From contig JAHDVF020001050.1 of NCBI GenBank assembly GCA_022606425.2, forward strand, positions 124,001-188,000: DNA of 64,000 bases, in the 5' to 3' direction. Of this stretch, positions 40,990-51,689 are shown in pieces. The notes below the pieces were generated by a model that was given only the letters and a program-made list of their open reading frames with translations, searched no databases and had not been told where the DNA came from. Positions within the stretch are counted from its first letter, which is position 1. The number at the start of each line of letters is the position of its first letter. The position numbers were made by a program, and so were the translations under genes. The stretch comes from Lepidostoma basale. Taxonomy: Eukaryota > Arthropoda > Insecta > Trichoptera > Lepidostomatidae.

Positions 40990-41405
40990 AGGCAAAGATG
41001 GCAGTAAATAATGGAGTTCTAGTGTATGGAAGTGAACCTTGGAACTGACGAAAAAGGATGAAAGTAGGATAAATGTCGTAAAAATGAGATCGACGAAATA
41101 CGGAAGAAGTATAAGGCAGATGATTGCATCATAAGTAAAATTAAAAAATGGTCCCTTACATGGTTTGGACATATGGAACGAACGGACGAGAGAAGAATGG
41201 TTACAATGCTCTATACAAGCAGTTTGAGTGGAAAAAAGCCGTGAAAGACCAAGGAACGCATGGCATGACTGAATTAATCAAATACTGAAAGATGCCCACA
41301 TTAGAAGTTGAAAAAATCGACGAGCATGTTACGATGTATGAATGTGGAGAAATCTAGAGAGGTATGTCAGGACAGAATGAAACGGCGTGTTGGTTAATTA
41401 GTTAG
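40990..41405 (+). mobile_element. LINE-A 3' fragment, frameshifted
   Basis: Pieces of AKMAVNNGVLVYGSEPWN, a GRSKIR-type stretch, WFGHMERTDERRMVTMLYTS and the ACGATGTATGAATGTGGAG block. It ends AAACGGCGTGTTGGTTAATT. Several frame breaks. Confidence 0.8.
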
Positions 41406-42584
41406 ACAATACCAAATCATTGTTACACTAAGGAAATGCGTATTATTTTACGTACATTCGAATATTGAACGATAAACATTGTTACATTGTTTTCGAATGA
41501 CCATTTAGTTCCAGTTCTTGTTTCCCGCTTAATTTCAGGCGGCAATATTCAAAATGCTAACTTCTGTCGCCGTTTATTCCGAATCGCCTCAGTATCCCGC
41601 TGTCTAGGCTGGCGGAAGGTTGTTCCAGGTAAGGGGAGGAAGCTCGCGCCGGTAATGGCATACTCCCGAATCGAAAAGCATAAATTTACGCCCGGTTTCT
41701 TTGTGTCGTTATTTCGCCCTGGCGACCATTTTCCGAACGAAAGTTGACAGTTTAAAGTTCAAATTTTAAAATGTGGCAGTTAAAATGAATAAACGTCCGA
41801 TTTTGTATACCAAATATTGTGTCGGCGCTACGTGATTTTCTGATTATGGTACTTGTGAAACTGGGGACGACTTTTTAAATTATTGGTAAGAAAATTATTT
41901 GAATTTTTTTTTAAGAAATCAGTTATTGGAAATGTAATAGTAAATACTTATTTTTGTTTACATCAAATACCACGTATGATTATTTCGTTATCATTCATTT
42001 TAATTATAAAATTTTAAGTAATTATATATGTGATACTTATATTATAGTCATTATAGATCCACATAATATACACGTCACTATTTGAACGTTCATCATTATT
42101 TAAAATTGTTAAAATAAATCATAGCGATTTTTTAACGCTTATTATTTTTATCAACAAATATCACTGACAAATTTAATCTCTTTACCATATGTTTATGTGT
42201 GTTTAAATGTAAATTATGTTTATTTTTACTGTAAAAACCCCAACTCGTTAAAATGATATTCTCGATTTTATTAGGTAAAGTAAAATAAATTAAATAACAC
42301 GTTTAATGGCAGTGCACTCTGTAAATTATGTAGTTTTCCTCATTGAGTATTCGTAAAATAATTAATGAACGGCTTTTCTCTAATGCACCTTCTCTGGATT
42401 AAACCCAACTGTATAATCAGAAATATCTCCAACCGTAATGTTTTACCACGTTTGCGCATAACATGGAAATTTGAAATGGTAGAAATATAATACACCCAAT
42501 GATTTAATTGTTTATGTGATGTCAATGATACTACAGTGTTTAGTCTTAATACAAGATATATCATTAAAAAATAAGTTTTTTATT
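41406..42584. other. Intergenic DNA, no gene seen
   Basis: AT-rich, except 41530-41750 which is more GC-rich. That part contains an 86-codon plus frame with no recognisable domain and may be regulatory. I find no repeat family here. Confidence 0.4.
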
Positions 42585-42800
42585 TTAACTAACCATCAGG
42601 TAGTATATTCGGAGGGGAAGAAATAAAGGATGGATCGCCAACTGTTTTATCCTAACAAAAATTTCGAGTTTCCTGTATATTCACAAATTGTGAAACGCAA
42701 GCTCGCCGATTTTTCTTGCCGCCTTTTAGAAACTTATTAATTTCGTCATGCCATATTTTCCTCGGTCTTCATCGCCGTTTCTTACCATTCACGGTGCTGC
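42585..42800 (-). mobile_element. LINE-A tail, diverged
   Basis: On the minus strand the sequence ends through ATCCATCCTTTATTTCTTCC, CCGAATATACTACC, TGATGGTTAG. Upstream AAGACCGAGGAAAATATGGC and CATGACGAAATTAATAAG match the coding tail. Confidence 0.65.
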
Positions 42801-43560
42801 GAATATGATACAAAGATACCGTAATATTTTATTAAAATTTATTTTATTTAGATGCTTATCTTTAGGTAATAAAGGGGCTCAATCGAAATGTTAAATAATT
42901 AATAAATTAATTAATAAAATGAAGCCGTGAAAGGGAATTTAAAAATGCGCGTGTGCATGTATCTTTGCTACTATACGAGTATATTATATAATATGAGATT
43001 ATATTCAAAACTTTCCCAAACATATTCAACAGCCTGCAGTTTGCGCGAGGAGTTGAGCGCAAAATCAATATTCCGAAATAGATGGCTTTATTCATTTTCC
43101 AAGCCGCACGGCTCTCACCCGTTATCATATTCCATTTTATGCAGTTTATGGTAATTTTCGGTACGGAAATTTATGCAACACACAAAATTGCATTAAAAAA
43201 TAACCCGCGCCTCTTTTAATGGATTATGCTTACCCTAGTTTATTGCGCGCGTTGAATGGTTAAATGGTATGGAATATATTGTGAATGCTATCAGTTGAAA
43301 CAGACCTCAACTTTGTACGGGAATCTAGTAGCCATTATGAGAAGGTGTTTTAGGCTCGATGAGATATAGGAAGTGAAATTTGTTAATTCCATATTGTGTA
43401 CTTAAATAAAATAGACCAACAATAATAAAAAAAAAACTGACACCAAAGATTTAAATCTGCGGTGTTGGAAGATTTAAAAAAAATTATTTACTTATTTTTT
43501 TCTTATGAAACTCTCATTTTGTAGTAAGACGTTTTAAACTTATAGATATATGTGCATGGC
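42801..43560. other. Intergenic DNA, no gene seen
   Basis: Mostly single-copy in this window. The part at about 43020-43270 is less AT-rich, with GCGCGAGGAGTTGAGCGC and TAATGGATTATGCTTACC (homeodomain-like core sites). Nothing codes. Confidence 0.4.
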
Positions 43561-43574
43561 TATTATTATTGTTG

Positions 43575-43710
43575 CCAAATAGTTTAATTTGGATCCAAGT
43601 TTCACCAGGGCTATATAATAATTGATTATGTACCTATATAAAATAGAGCAAAAATTATTATGTCACCCTGATGAAGCTTGGTTACAAGCGAAACTAGTTA
43701 AAAATACAAA
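43575..43710 (+). ncRNA. Hammerhead ribozyme-like motif (family B, copy 3) in an inverted pair
   Basis: Plus strand: CACC, CTGATGA (43668-43674), stem II GCTTG/CAAGC with loop GTTA, GAAAC (43690-43694), TAGTTA. This is the canonical hammerhead core CUGAUGA - stem II - GAAAC. A decayed copy in the opposite orientation lies just upstream (about 43577-43612: TAGTTTAATTTGGATCCAAG, TTTCACCAGGGC). Stem I of the forward copy is weak, because the expected GGU after the cleavage site reads AAA. Confidence 0.65.
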
Positions 43711-43843
43711 GTGTTTTATTATTTCATATCTAAATGTTTGGAATTTTACTACCCAATAAACTGAGCAGAAAAATCTGGTTATTATGAAGAAGGAATCGGG
43801 TCGTGTTAGTTATGTCTTCTAGACCACACTTTTATTAATACAT

Positions 43844-43989
43844 ATTTAAATTTTTAATTGTATCTCAATAGAGACGAAGAAACAAACTGGAAACTGAATA
43901 TGGATGATCAAGGTGTTTACAGGACTTATGACCTGTCATTGGTTGGGTTAAGCGCACGCTTTATGTAATTACAACATTCCCCATTCCAC
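43844..43989. repeat. 146-bp direct repeat, left copy
   Basis: Runs from ATTTAAATTTTTAATTG to CATTCCCCATTCCAC and is identical, by eye, to 44363-44508. Between them are 373 bp of noncoding DNA. No primer-binding site or polypurine tract is obvious. Confidence 0.9.
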
Positions 43990-44362
43990 CATTGTTATTA
44001 TGATCATGTATGATACATTTTTTTGGAAGTTGTATATATACTCCAAATTCATACTTATCTTCACGTGGCAGTTCCAGTTAGCCATCTATGTAGATTTGAT
44101 TGTACTAATTAATTTTTTAAGATTAATCTATACAATCCATCCACTAACGCCATCTATGAAGAATGATTGTTTTAGCATTTAGCAAACTACTTTATTAACA
44201 CAATGCGAAGAGGCTACCGCCTCCTATCGCACTGTTAGAAGTCGCCTGGAGTATCCACTCCTATTTTATACGCCAAATAATTGACCAGAATATTTACAAA
44301 TATTTGTGAAATGTATACTTACATCTGTATACGAATCCTGGATTTTCACCTGTGGGTGGTTA

Positions 44363-44508
44363 ATTTAAATTTTTAATTGTATCTCAATAGAGACGAAGAA
44401 ACAAACTGGAAACTGAATATGGATGATCAAGGTGTTTACAGGACTTATGACCTGTCATTGGTTGGGTTAAGCGCACGCTTTATGTAATTACAACATTCCC
44501 CATTCCAC
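44363..44508. repeat. 146-bp direct repeat, right copy
   Basis: Second copy of the repeat at 43844-43989. It abuts a family A hammerhead-related block at 44510. The repeats could be terminal repeats of a miniature LTR-type element or products of a local duplication. Confidence 0.9.
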
Positions 44509-44509
44509 A

Positions 44510-44573
44510 ATATTTAGTTTTATTCCACTTGTTTATTAGTCTCATCCGATTTTGGCAGCTCGCTGCCATATTT
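44510..44573 (-). repeat. Hammerhead-related repeat (family A, copy 7)
   Basis: Minus strand: ATGGCAGCGAGCTGCC, AAAATCGGATGAGACTAATA, AACAAGTGGAATAAAACT. Stem II is perfect but the upstream CUGA box is cut off by LINE-J. Confidence 0.55.
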
Positions 44574-44575
44574 TC

Positions 44576-45120
44576 AAATCAAATCAGTTTATTTACTCAA
44601 AAGACATTACAAACAGCATAAATGTTTAAGGCGTCTATTGAGTACAGGTAAAATATTTTATACATACGACATAATACCAGGAACGCATTAGGGATGGTTC
44701 GAAATTAGGAAGAATAGATACTTTCAAAAGTCGAGGGTATTTGTCTTCTGAACGTACTTTCACTTATATGATATGTAAGACGCCGATCTCCGAGGAGACC
44801 GCGTTCAACAGATTAATTGCTCCTCCTACCGGTGTCACCAGAGACAGATTGGTTCTGGCGAATGGTAGGTAAAACAATATATGCTATCGCTGTTAGAGAT
44901 ATCAATTAGGGATAAAAATACCAACATCCTCCAGCACGGCCGAGTTCTCGAAATATCTCCTGATTAATCTAAAGAAATGGGTTATGAGATGCTCATCTCT
45001 TAGAAGCTGTAGAGAACTGTTTCCGAGCATACCCAAAAGAAATGCCGTGGGATAGAGCCACGGATAACTACCATACTCCCTCATGTAGAGATACCTCAGA
45101 ATGTTTAAATGATTTCATGG
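44576..45120 (-). mobile_element. LINE-J ORF2 C-terminus and 3' end
   Basis: Minus strand: REYGSYPWLYPTAFLLGML, DEHLITHFFRLIRRYFENSA, EDVGIFIPN, and after a frame break the RTNLSLVTPVG and DRRLTYHI region. It ends in AACTGATTTGATTTGA. It is truncated at its 5' end. Confidence 0.85.
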
Positions 45121-45940
45121 CTTCCAAAAAGATGGAAGTGAACTGCAATAACCGGTCAAATTTAAAAGAAAACAAGTGGATTAAAAATGAGCATCTGTTA
45201 TAAAAGGTTTTATTTTAATATTTAATTTTTAATAATTTACAATGAATCTACAAAATATATTATGATATGAATAAATATGAAAACAGGATAAAAATGAATA
45301 ATAAGAGTCAACAAGACAAACGAAGGGGTTGAAGACAAGTGAGCGGACCTCAGTAACGGAGTAAATCACGATCCGGCGCCATTAATCTTAATTTAGGCGG
45401 CGGAGGAAGCGCGGAGCATACAATCATTACTCCATTTCACGTTTCTTGAACGCCATTTTAATGGCGCAATAAAATTACTGGTGTTTATCGGCGGCTCAAG
45501 ACTATAATAGGCCTAGGGAGGGGAGGCGCCTCAACCGAGTAGCCGATCCAAATCATTTAATACTAATCGTACGATAATGGATAACACGAGCGGTCTGTCG
45601 GACGAGTTCATTTGATAATATACAAAAGAGTTAAATAAACAAAAAATCTCATTATTTTATTAATAATCAGGTGTATTGTTCTTTTCCAATACCGATTTTT
45701 AACATTGTTTCAAGGTTAGAAAATTTATAATTGAGGGCTGGTTATGGCAAAGGTGCTAAGTGGTTTAAAAAATACGAGAAAGTAAACGAGGAAACACTGT
45801 TTATTGTAATAAGTGTCATGTAGCACGGGTGGTGTCTTTAGGGTCAAGTTTGAACTACACTATATTATTCAATCACTTTGCACCTTTGTAATGATCTGCG
45901 CTCAAATGGTGATAAAAAGTTAACATCCTTGTTGATTCTC
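45121..45940. other. Intergenic DNA with a GC-richer core (possible regulatory block)
   Basis: The part at about 45320-45600 stands out: GATCCGGCGCCATTAATC, a palindromic CGCCATTTTAATGGCG, and TTATCGGCGGCTCAAGAC. No frame of use and no repeat match elsewhere in the window. It resembles conserved noncoding DNA, but this cannot be proved from one sequence. Confidence 0.4.
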
Positions 45941-45944
45941 TCTC

Positions 45945-46640
45945 TCTGGTTTTAATCCTGGGATTGGTTTGCAGCAATTTCCTCTATTCTTCTCTTCCAT
46001 TCTTCCCTGTCTTGTGCGGCTCTTTAGAAATGTGCATATGATGAGCAGCGCACGTCCACCAACAGGTCCTCCAGGTGCTCTCGGCGTGGGCGTCCCCTAG
46101 TGTTTGTCCCCTCGGTCATACCCTCCATTATGGCATGCAAGAGGCCTTCTTGTCATATTACATGGCCGATCTATCTAGTACGTCTTTCGGACAAAATCCT
46201 GAGCAGGTGCCTTCCTCCTTCGATGTTTTGGAAAACCTCCTCATTTGTAATGTGATCTCTCCAGGAAATTTCTAATAGTCTTAATAATAATAATAATAAT
46301 AATGTGCTAACTTCTAAAGCGCCGTTTTTGTGATGTAATCACCTCAAGGGCGCATTAAGACGTGTTTTAAATCTAAAAATCTAAATGTGACCGCTTAAAA
46401 AGCGATCGGTTAAAAAGTATAGTAGAACAAAGTATAAATGTTTAAATTGGATATGAAATATCTTCTATAGGACCATATCTCAAAAGCCTCTAGTCTCCGT
46501 TTATCTCTTTCGGATAGGCACCATGTCTCGGAGCGGTACATCAAGATACTCCATACATAGGTCTTGATGAGGAGTATTCTCAGTTTTAGGTCTATATTAT
46601 TCGATTCTATTATTTTCGACCTTTTATTAAATGCAACCCT
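45945..46640 (-). mobile_element. RTE-R LINE split by a LINE-L3 end
   Basis: The minus strand reads TYVWSILMYRSETWCLSE and LEAFEIWSYRR (46640-46450). After an interruption come ISWRDHITNEEVFQNIEGG, GTNTRGRPRREHLEDLLVD, AAQDREEWKRRIEEI (46270-45945). The interruption at 46283-46440 is a LINE-L3 tail. Confidence 0.78.
46283..46385 (-). mobile_element. LINE-L3 3' terminus inserted in RTE-R
   Basis: Minus strand: GCGCCCTTGAGGTGATTACA, ACGGCGCTTTAGAAGTTAGC, then TTATTATTATTATTATT. The same end is seen at 14117-14200. Confidence 0.65.
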
Positions 46641-46781
46641 AGCCTGATGTATACGGCTGTTGTATACTTATTGATTAAATGTAAATAAAGCTATACCAAC
46701 ACATTCAACAAAACTAAAATGATTAACAAATTAATGATTTGCAAAATTGAATCAAACCAGTTGAATATGTACTCGTATATG

Positions 46782-46816
46782 GCAAGGTATATAGAATAAT
46801 ATTCTATATACCTTGC
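46782..46816. repeat. Perfect hairpin, 16-bp arms
   Basis: GCAAGGTATATAGAAT and its exact complement, separated by AAT. It lies in AT-rich noncoding DNA. Confidence 0.9.
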
Positions 46817-46949
46817 GTATATGGTACATTTACGAGTTCGCACAATATATATTATGACCGTTCTAATGTAATATTTAGTATATACGAGTATTGGGTTACG
46901 CGGTATATTGGCACTTATGTGGTTATTTGAAATTTCATGGTAGAAGTTC

Positions 46950-47000
46950 ATTCTATTTCCCTGAAGATGGTAGCAAGCTATCGAAACCGGTCGAAGCCAT
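46950..47000 (+). ncRNA. Hammerhead-like motif (family A, copy 5), best core
   Basis: CTGAAGA (about 46961-46967), stem II GGTAGC/GCTATC (one G-U pair, loop AA), GAAAC, CGGTC, GAAG. All conserved boxes are present. Stem I is weak. The rest of family A (CGAAG...AAGTGGAAT) follows downstream, and a SINE-X starts right after. Confidence 0.6.
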
Positions 47001-47028
47001 TAAAATAAGTGGAATTTGCGGAAAATAA

Positions 47029-47193
47029 GCGGGAGATGCCTATTGGTGGCGATGAGGTTCGCAACCCATCACACCGCGTCTCCCGCGGAGCGAAAAGAGA
47101 AGGATGGAGTGCCGCATCAGTAAAAGTGTGACAGTCCATTCTTTCTGCCTACCCTTTCGGGGAGACGGCGTGATGGTTAGTTAGTTAGTTAGT
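47029..47193 (+). mobile_element. SINE-X copy 3
   Basis: GGGAGATGCCTATTGGTGGC head with B-box-like GAGGTTCGCAACCC, CGCGTCTCCCGCGGAG, GAGAAGGATGGAGTGCCGCA, then the LINE-A tail and TTAGTTAGTTAGTTAG. It is nearly identical to copy 1 at 14575, so it is probably young. Confidence 0.88.
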
Positions 47194-47741
47194 ATATTTA
47201 ATTTATTTTATTTTCATTGTCTTGAAAAGGTATGTCACACTCTTCACAAAAGTTTCAATCGACATTTTTGAGGAACGTATGCGTTGTTTCAACGAGTATA
47301 ATATAATATAGTAAAATCCTATTTTGAAGGATACTTAAGATTTTTATAAATGAAATTTATTTTGAATAGTGTGAGGGCCATTTCTAGTGAAATTAGTAGA
47401 AATGCAAAAGGAAATTATGAGCCAGCCGTCATTAGGGGAGTTGTTATACACCCATCTGGGGCTGTGCCATGTCTAGGGAGCATTAGTGGCAGGAATTACA
47501 GATCAGGAGGCAGTTCAAGAAACGAACCAACTACGTTCACACCTGTGTCTTGCTACCTGCTTCTACAAGTCCAATGGGAGATCACGTGGGAGACACGTGT
47601 ATTATCGAATGATTATTTTAACAAATGCGTAAAGTTTTAATGAATATTTGATGTTACGAACTATCGACAATTACCTTTCCTCGAAGTGCTAAAAAGGGTT
47701 CACGCGTTGCGGTGGTGTGTAATTAGTACACATTTCAAAAT
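47194..47741. other. Intergenic DNA, one unassigned 96-codon frame
   Basis: A plus-strand frame at 47350-47640 starts MKFILNSVRAISSEIS. It has no signal peptide, domain or recognisable homologue, and I see no gene evidence around it. Otherwise AT-rich. Confidence 0.25.
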
Positions 47742-48015
47742 CACTCAAATCAGTTTATTAACTCAAAAGACATTACAAACAGGAAAAAGTTTAAGGCATC
47801 TATTGAGTACAGATAAAATATTATAAAAATACAACATAGTGCCAGGAACGCATTAGAGATGGTTCGACATTAGGAAGACAAGATAATTTCTAAAGTCAAG
47901 AGTATTTGTCTCCTGAACGTACCTTCACTAATATGAAAGACGTCGATCTCCGAGGAGACCGCGTTCAGCAGACTAATTTCTCTTCCCACTGGTGTCACCA
48001 GAGGCAGATTGGTTC
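47742..48015 (-). mobile_element. LINE-J 3' end
   Basis: Minus strand: SLVTPVG-like tail, ERGLLGDRRLSY-type frame for the end of ORF2, then the LINE-J terminal block and TAATAAACTGATTTGAG. It stops abruptly at 48015. Confidence 0.82.
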
Positions 48016-50855
48016 ACAAAATGAGAGTTTGAAGTCCGAAAAATGGAATATTCATAAGATATTACTACAATTTACAACAGTTAAAGTAAAAATGACTAAC
48101 AAAATTTAAATTATATAATAAATAAAAAAACGAAAATTACAACCGGTATGCTCAAATTTAAAAAGAGAGATACCTGATGAAGAATGCCTAAGATCGACTG
48201 ATGTTCGATCCAAAATTGTTGGAAAGAAACACAATGAAGTCTTTCTGTGTTTTTCCCACTCGCAAAGCGGGAGTGCGACATAAATAGTTGTGTGGTGTTT
48301 TCCATACTTTTCAAACGATAGTACCCGACTAACAATTGTCTGGCTCTCGCGAGTACATATAGATGTAGCGTGAATGATACGTCAAGAGTGTGTGTGAGAC
48401 AGAGGAATATTCTTTACCCATTTTATTTCAATTAAGAGACGGGACGCGTTTTCAATCGAAAATTTTAACCCGATTATAGTTAGAGATATTACATTTATAA
48501 GAAGTGGCAGCTATGCTACAATGGCGAAGGACGGATAATATCTCGAAAGTCAGTTATTACCAAGTTCGAGTTTGACATGTATATTTAAATTCTTTCTTAG
48601 CAGTTAGGTACTAATGATAATTAACACTTATTCTTGGATATGCAAGTTACTAATTGTAACCCAAAATATGGAGAAAAAAAACTATTTACAATATAAAAAA
48701 AAATGAGTGCATTTTATTATGTCAATTTTCCATGGATTATCTAAGGACAGTTAATACAAATTCAAGAACATGCAGTTAAAGAACCGAACACAGATTCAAA
48801 ATGTTTACACCGTGCATAGGTATCCAGCAAGTTCCTACGTACCTTCTTTACTAAACTACTTCTCTTCTCTCTCTCTCTTCATTCTATATCTCTCTCAAAA
48901 AACTCTTCATTAAAATTTTTAAAGTTAACGCCAGCTTACGCTCTCGCTCTGTTAAATTATTAATGCCAAAAATGATTTTAAATAAATGAGTGAGTTAGTT
49001 AATGGAAAAATTAATTGGCGGAGAGTACCTACTTAGTGGGTACCTACTCCAGACGCCCCTAGTTTTAATCAAATTGAGGGATTACAATAATAATGGAGAT
49101 GTACTCATTTGGATTGTTTATGGAATCCGGAATTATTATTCGTCGATGTTCAATTAGTTTGGGATCTGAGAGTTGATAGGGTCAGGGGCTTTATTAATTA
49201 ATGCTGCGCCAAGTTTCTGGAACCTTCGTCTAATCGCATAGCGATAAAATCTTCTCATTTGTTTTTGTTATTAAATAAAAACGTATAATTTTCTGAAATA
49301 ACTTTGAATAATTCAACCGTTTAAGACAAATTACCTAACAAAAGAGGTTGATCCGTCACGCTGTTCTATTCTGACATTCTTTTCTAGTTTTCTATGTGAT
49401 TGTTAACCGTTTTTAAATAAATTGTCTGCAATCGATTGGCAATTATGAATGGCAAAGTAGTATTGTTTTGAGTAATTAAAATTAAAATCTAAATAGGATA
49501 GTAACAGTTTTTCAAAACTCGATGCTTTTACTTGAGAGCGCACTCCCAGTACGTTCGGTCAAACGAAATAAAGAAGTTCCACTTACTCTCGGCTAGAATA
49601 AACAAGTGTAGTTTCTCCTCTCGAGAACATTATCGGAAAGTCGATGGTGTTATGATTTGAAACGAATCGTTCCCTGGCCACAGTCAACACCTCATCGCCA
49701 ACCCAATAATTCCTCTGTTCGTGCTCCGAGATATGTAATCCTGCGGTCGGTCCAGCCGTCCAGCATCTGGCAGACTAAACACTGCGATATAAATATCTCC
49801 CCGGTCACTCCGAGGTGCCCAGTTAATGAAGAGTCAATAACAGTGGCCAGGAGTGAACGGGAACCAATTCAAATCTGTTCTTGCAGCTAGCGAATAAAAC
49901 AAAACCAATCAACAGTCATTATTATGTTTACATGAAAATAGAACTAACTCGCAAAAATTTGAATCGACTTCAATAACTTAAACAATATACGCGAGCAATC
50001 AATATATCATTTGGCTGAGCATGTTCATACAAAAATAAGAACGGTGAATTCTTCTTATTTTTCGTATCAGTGGCAAGCTCGTGAGTTGCTGCGATCATTA
50101 AAAAATTAAAATAAAAGTCTCCCCATTTTCTTGCCACGATAGTGGAAGGTTTGGTCGACTTTGTGACGATTCCAAGGGTGCTCGGGTGTTATAGCTGTAG
50201 CATTACCATCGTCGGCTGTCCCTCGTGTACGAGGAAGAATGTCCTTCACGGTTATGCATCCGCATGTGGCTAATGAGCGCAATCCTGGACCCATACACTC
50301 TGGGGCATTTGGGGCAGGGTTAGGCACCGTCTCCCGATGGTCTCTCTTTTCTCTTCCTCCTCTCTGCGGCGTCGTCTCTGCACTGTGCTTCAAAGTCCTG
50401 TGTGTCTTCTGCTTTATAGTAAGTCTTCTATAGTAACACCACAAGTGGAGGCACTTTTCTTGCCTTCAAAATGGTACATTAATCAAATTCAACAAACCTG
50501 AAGTTGGTGTAATTAGTCAGCATTTAATACACGTCACGTGGTATGATATAATACAAATAAATGTCAGTCGTTTCGCTTCCCCAAGTCGATTTAATTAAAT
50601 AGATAAAAGATAGTATAATACATTTGTGAAAGTCTTCAAAAGAAATTTGTGAGCTTTGATTGATAGCATGCAGCGATTGCAGTTGACAGGTAATATAGGG
50701 ATCCAAGGCCACCGGCAGAGGCGCGCCGCGATATGACATGACTCCACAAGCGGAACTAAATCGTATACCTGGCGCCTAAATCGGACTAACTGGCAATCGG
50801 CATAACTTCTCGTCTCGACTATCGAAAAGTTATTAACTGTTGTTTACCGTTTACC
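48016..50855. other. Intergenic DNA, mostly single-copy
   Basis: No repeat family seen elsewhere in the window. A minus frame at 50106-50444 (112 codons, GLRSLATCGCITVKDILPRT) is Pro/Arg-rich, has no domain I recognise and may be a repeat remnant. A short Ser-rich plus frame at 49657-49890 is not convincing. Confidence 0.35.
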
Positions 50856-51245
50856 GTAGAAATGAAATCATTAAGAATAATGTGCGGGAAAACGTTGTAT
50901 GATAGAATACCGAACGATGAAATAAGAAAGAAATGTAAGGCAGATGACTGCATCATGGATAAAATTAAAAAAGGATCCCTGAGATGGTTTGGACATATGA
51001 AACGAATGGATGACAGTAGAATGGTTAAAAAGTTGTACACAAGCAGCGTGAGTGGAAAAAGCAGCCGAGATGGCATGACCAAATTAATCAATTACTAAAA
51101 GGCGTTCACATTCGAAGTCGGAATAATCGACGTGCGTGCATGGTACGATGTATGAATGTAGAGGAAGCCCGAGAGGTATGACAGGACAGAGCGTTGTGGC
51201 GATCCATCCTCCCCTCCGGGAAAATGGCGTGATGGTTAGTTAGTT
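50856..51245 (+). mobile_element. LINE-A 3' fragment
   Basis: [54 protein letters not shown], then [13 protein letters not shown] in a shifted frame, TGTGGCGATCCATCC and TTAGTTAGTTAG. A 5'-truncated copy. Confidence 0.85.
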
Positions 51246-51689
51246 AGATAGTAAGTTTATTTTGAATGGTAGTCTCCGCTACTGCCGAATAGTCCTAACC
51301 ACTCCACAGGAACCAAAACTGCTAGGTACCTGTTCCGTCGGGGGCGACGCGTGACGGTTGGCAATCAACTATTGATCTAACACGTATTGGATTAGCGATA
51401 AGAGGTCCGCTTATCCTCCGAAAAGTCCTTCAGGCACCACGAGACGAGCAGTATCCTCGGCCCTGCTGGTACCCCAATAATAACTAGTTGATTAACAATT
51501 ACGTCACCTAAACACTGATTGATGATTGATTGGCTGGCGTGGCTGTGATCAATTAATAGATTAACTTGTTGAACTGAAAATACTTAATATTACTATATAG
51601 TTTGTGCCTGTTTATTAACAGGCACAAACAATTTACAAGTTCCTTTGAAATCTGGTTCATCGTTGTTGATCTATTGTTCATACTGTTTT
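51246..51689. other. Intergenic DNA with a short hairpin
   Basis: 51290-51480 is GC-richer single-copy DNA (GTCGGGGGCGACGCGTGACG). No gene or repeat family. The hairpin at 51600-51629 is listed separately. Confidence 0.35.
51600..51629. repeat. Perfect hairpin, 13-bp arms
   Basis: GTTTGTGCCTGTT and AACAGGCACAAAC, separated by TATT. It lies about 60 bp before the mariner relic. Confidence 0.9.

Noticed and set aside
43844..44508. Firm call of an LTR retrotransposon
   Set aside because: No primer-binding site, polypurine tract, TG...CA ends or target-site duplication could be seen, so only direct repeats are annotated.
47350..47640. 96-codon frame as a new small gene
   Set aside because: No family, signal or conservation evidence; such lengths occur by chance in this composition.
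50106..50444. 112-codon minus frame as a gene
   Set aside because: Pro/Arg-rich, no domain, isolated in noncoding DNA; more likely a repeat remnant.
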